From Caldifarciminota bacterium 4484_100 (GTDB lineage: Bacteria; Hydrothermota; Tepidihabitantia; SM23-42), in the NCBI GenBank assembly GCA_002049785.1, contig MUKB01000125.1, forward strand, positions 1 to 6,737: a stretch of DNA of 6,737 nucleotides, read 5' to 3'. Position 1 is the stretch's first letter. Every line of letters starts with the position of its first letter. Of this stretch, positions 5,123 through 6,737 are shown in pieces. Under the pieces are notes generated by a model. The model did not search any database and had not been told where the DNA came from. It saw only the letters and a program-made list of their open reading frames with translations. The translations under genes and the position numbers were made by a program.

Positions 5123-6423
5123 ACATCGTCTTTTATAATCCCGCGCCGACCCAGCAGCGATTTCGACCGTTTGAGGCGATAAAAGGGAGCCCATTTTTTC
5201 GCCGACCAAACTATGATGCGATGCGTCTGGCATATCTCTCAAAAAGAGAAAATTTCCTTTATTATGACGAACGGATTGAAGAAAAACCTGACCTCAACCC
5301 GGACCTGGTGGTTGTCTATGTTTCACTCAATCTTGCCCGTTATATAGAAAATATTATTCGGGAAAAGTGGGACTATGGAACAAAAATCATCAGCTATGGA
5401 CCCTTTCCTACCCTCTTTCCAAAAGAGGCAAAAAACTTCTCTGATTCAGTGGTCATCGGAGATATCACCAGTGTCTGGGCAAAAATCCTGAAAGACTTAC
5501 AACAGGATAAAATTGCCCCGCGCTATCGAGCAAGAAATAATATTCAGTTTGGTGTGGATCGTACTATCGAATTTAAATACGGATTCACTCCGCTTCTCTC
5601 ACAGCTGAGAACCGCTTATGGATGTGAATGTCAGGAAGACGAAAAAGACTACTGCTATGAAAATATCCTTTATCATAAAGTTGTCAGAACTAAACTTGAT
5701 GAACTTGTCCGTGCGATCGCCCAGATTAAAAGAAAAGTTGTCTTTATCCTCGACGATGACTTCCTTGGAGACCCGGATTATGCTCTTGACCTCTTGGAGA
5801 GATGCTGGAAATACAAAAAGATGTGGATTATCCAGACCAAAGGAAAACTCTTCCACTCCCCTGAGATTCTGCCCCGTCTCCGCGATAATGGAGTCCGCAT
5901 CATATATCTGAAAGAAGATTGGTTGGGCAGAAATCTTCCAGAAAAATTAGAGGATAAGGACTTTGTCAAAAAGAAATCACGGGAAACAAATTTAATTCAT
6001 AACTACCGTATTACTGTAGGCTGTAAACTGAGACTCGGATATGAGGGTGAAAATTACGACTTTTATCTCAACCTCTTCAAATTTCTGATGCATATAAGAA
6101 TCGACCTCATTGAAGTTTCAGTACAGACCCCGATTCCCAGAACCCCGACTTTCCAAAAATTCCTCAAGGCTGAACGACTGGTGCGTGATTTCACATTATA
6201 TGACCAATGGATGCCGGTGGTCAGAATTCCTGGAATCACACCCCAGGCACTATACTCCTGGATGGAATGGTTGAGGGATAAATTCTATTCCTGGGATTCG
6301 ATATTGCTCAGGAATATCCTGGTTTCACCCCGGCTTGGATTCTACAATACTATATTCTTCTATCTTTTGCCAAACTTGTCTTATCGCAATAACTTCTTAG
6401 AAAAGGTAGGCTATCCGCCATAA
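5119..6423 (+). CDS. Radical-SAM/B12-binding-like protein with a non-canonical cysteine motif
   Basis: A soluble 434-residue protein with the layout of B12-binding radical SAM enzymes. The N-terminal part (about 1-130) looks like a cobalamin-binding Rossmann domain: MNIVFYNPAP, PDLVVVYVSL, YGTKIISYGPFPT, then VVIGDITSVWAKILKDL, which resembles the family's V.GE.E..w..ll.D. From about 155 it resembles the radical SAM core: LRTAYGC, the second-strand region VVFILDDDFLGDPDYALDLL (208-227), and TPIPRTPTF (337-345), like the usual TP.PGTP.Y. The expected CxxxCxxC is absent; the matching site reads GCECQEDEKDYC (C169, C171, C179). It is either a catalytically dead relative or a protein with an unusual cluster site. 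It starts within the rseP stop (ATGA). The substrate is unknown, and a link to isoprenoid or membrane chemistry rests on context alone. Family confidence is moderate because the call uses motif shape only. Confidence 0.65.
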   Translation: MNIVFYNPAPTQQRFRPFEAIKGSPFFRRPNYDAMRLAYLSKRENFLYYDERIEEKPDLNPDLVVVYVSLNLARYIENIIREKWDYGTKIISYGPFPTLFPKEAKNFSDSVVIGDITSVWAKILKDLQQDKIAPRYRARNNIQFGVDRTIEFKYGFTPLLSQLRTAYGCECQEDEKDYCYENILYHKVVRTKLDELVRAIAQIKRKVVFILDDDFLGDPDYALDLLERCWKYKKMWIIQTKGKLFHSPEILPRLRDNGVRIIYLKEDWLGRNLPEKLEDKDFVKKKSRETNLIHNYRITVGCKLRLGYEGENYDFYLNLFKFLMHIRIDLIEVSVQTPIPRTPTFQKFLKAERLVRDFTLYDQWMPVVRIPGITPQALYSWMEWLRDKFYSWDSILLRNILVSPRLGFYNTIFFYLLPNLSYRNNFLEKVGYPP

Positions 6424-6447
6424 GATGGTCAGGTTTAAAACCGCAAA

Positions 6448-6737
6448 TTATTGACCCAGAACCTTCAACCTAATCTCGGTCCTTTTTAAATATTTCTTCG
6501 CCCCTTTATGCCCGGGGTCATACCTCAGGACTTCCTTAAAGGTCTTCAATGCCGTCTTATAATCCTCAGCAAGAAACTGCTCGATACCCTGCTGATACAA
6601 CTTCCCGATCTCCTCTGGAGTCTTCTTTTTTACCACCACCTTCTTTGCCTTTGGCGTCGACCTCGACTTCTTCCAGGAAAATTTCTTATCAATTTCAGCC
6701 ATCTTCTTTGCCGCCTCTTCACAAAGGGTATCAAAAT
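6448..6737 (-). CDS. TPR-containing protein, C-terminal part (partial)
   Basis: The frame runs open to the right edge, so only the last ~96 residues are seen. An internal methionine at 6702-6700 should not be taken as the start, because FDTLCEEAAKK is in frame just before it. The visible part has a Lys-rich basic linker (FSWKKSRSTPKAKKVVVKKK) followed by one clear tetratricopeptide repeat. This runs from about EEIGKLYQQGIEQF to LRYDP, with the spaced L, G, Y/F, A, F, L and P of the TPR consensus. A final helix (KKYLKRTEIRLKVLGQ) caps it. TPRs mediate protein-protein contacts. Nothing here tells what the missing N-terminal part does. It converges on the radical-SAM-like gene with 24 bp between stops. 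No hairpin-plus-T-run terminator is visible in that gap. Confidence 0.7.
   Translation of the reverse strand, partial: FDTLCEEAAKKMAEIDKKFSWKKSRSTPKAKKVVVKKKTPEEIGKLYQQGIEQFLAEDYKTALKTFKEVLRYDPGHKGAKKYLKRTEIRLKVLGQ

Noticed and set aside
6424..6447. Bidirectional terminator between the convergent genes
   Set aside because: GGTTTAAAACC is nearly palindromic but leaves a one-base loop, and there is no T-run. It cannot form a standard terminator hairpin.
6448..6702. A complete 84-residue small protein starting at 6702
   Set aside because: The frame continues without a stop to the window edge with plausible coding sequence (FDTLCEEAAKK), so the methionine is more likely internal to a larger gene.

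Overview
The window is AT-rich bacterial chromosome, probably from an uncultured lineage. It carries MEP-pathway (non-mevalonate) isoprenoid genes, a bacterial site-2 protease, sigma70-like TTGACA/TATAAT promoters, and genes with almost no Shine-Dalgarno sequences. A candidate-phylum bacterium of the WOR-3/Stahlbacteria type would fit, but this is a weak impression. No rRNA or marker gene here allows placement. No complete mobile element, CRISPR array, tRNA or rRNA is visible.

Layout. On the minus strand, cysM (pyridoxal-phosphate cysteine synthase, complete, 284-1192) is followed after 9 bp by mntP (manganese exporter, first 91 codons, running off the left edge). Positions 1193-1998 form an 806-bp gene-free divergent region. 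It holds outward promoters at both ends and a mosaic of short-period repeats, including two ~85-bp copies of a unit made of a REP-like hairpin plus a 9-bp tandem array. On the plus strand, four genes are joined by ATGA four-base overlaps: ispD, dxr (reading frame broken twice), rseP, and a radical-SAM-like protein without the canonical cluster motif. A Lys-rich, TPR-ending gene enters from the right on the minus strand and converges on the fourth gene across 24 bp.

How the genes fit together. IspD and Dxr catalyse neighbouring steps of isoprenoid precursor synthesis, and dxr-rseP adjacency is common in bacteria. The three overlaps imply one transcript with coupled translation. The broken dxr frame is therefore important: premature stops would be expected to hurt rseP and the last gene as well.

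Points of most interest: (1) two compensating frame changes in dxr, both at or beside A6-A7 runs, with the first also beside an apparent loss of about a dozen residues; (2) an in-frame tandem duplication in RseP just after its conserved GGYVKM loop; (3) the last operon gene, which keeps a B12/radical-SAM-like layout but has CxC-x7-C instead of CxxxCxxC; (4) two divergent promoters placed so that both transcripts should be leaderless; (5) the repeat mosaic. I do not see a clearly new multi-gene system. The novelty is in these individual anomalies.
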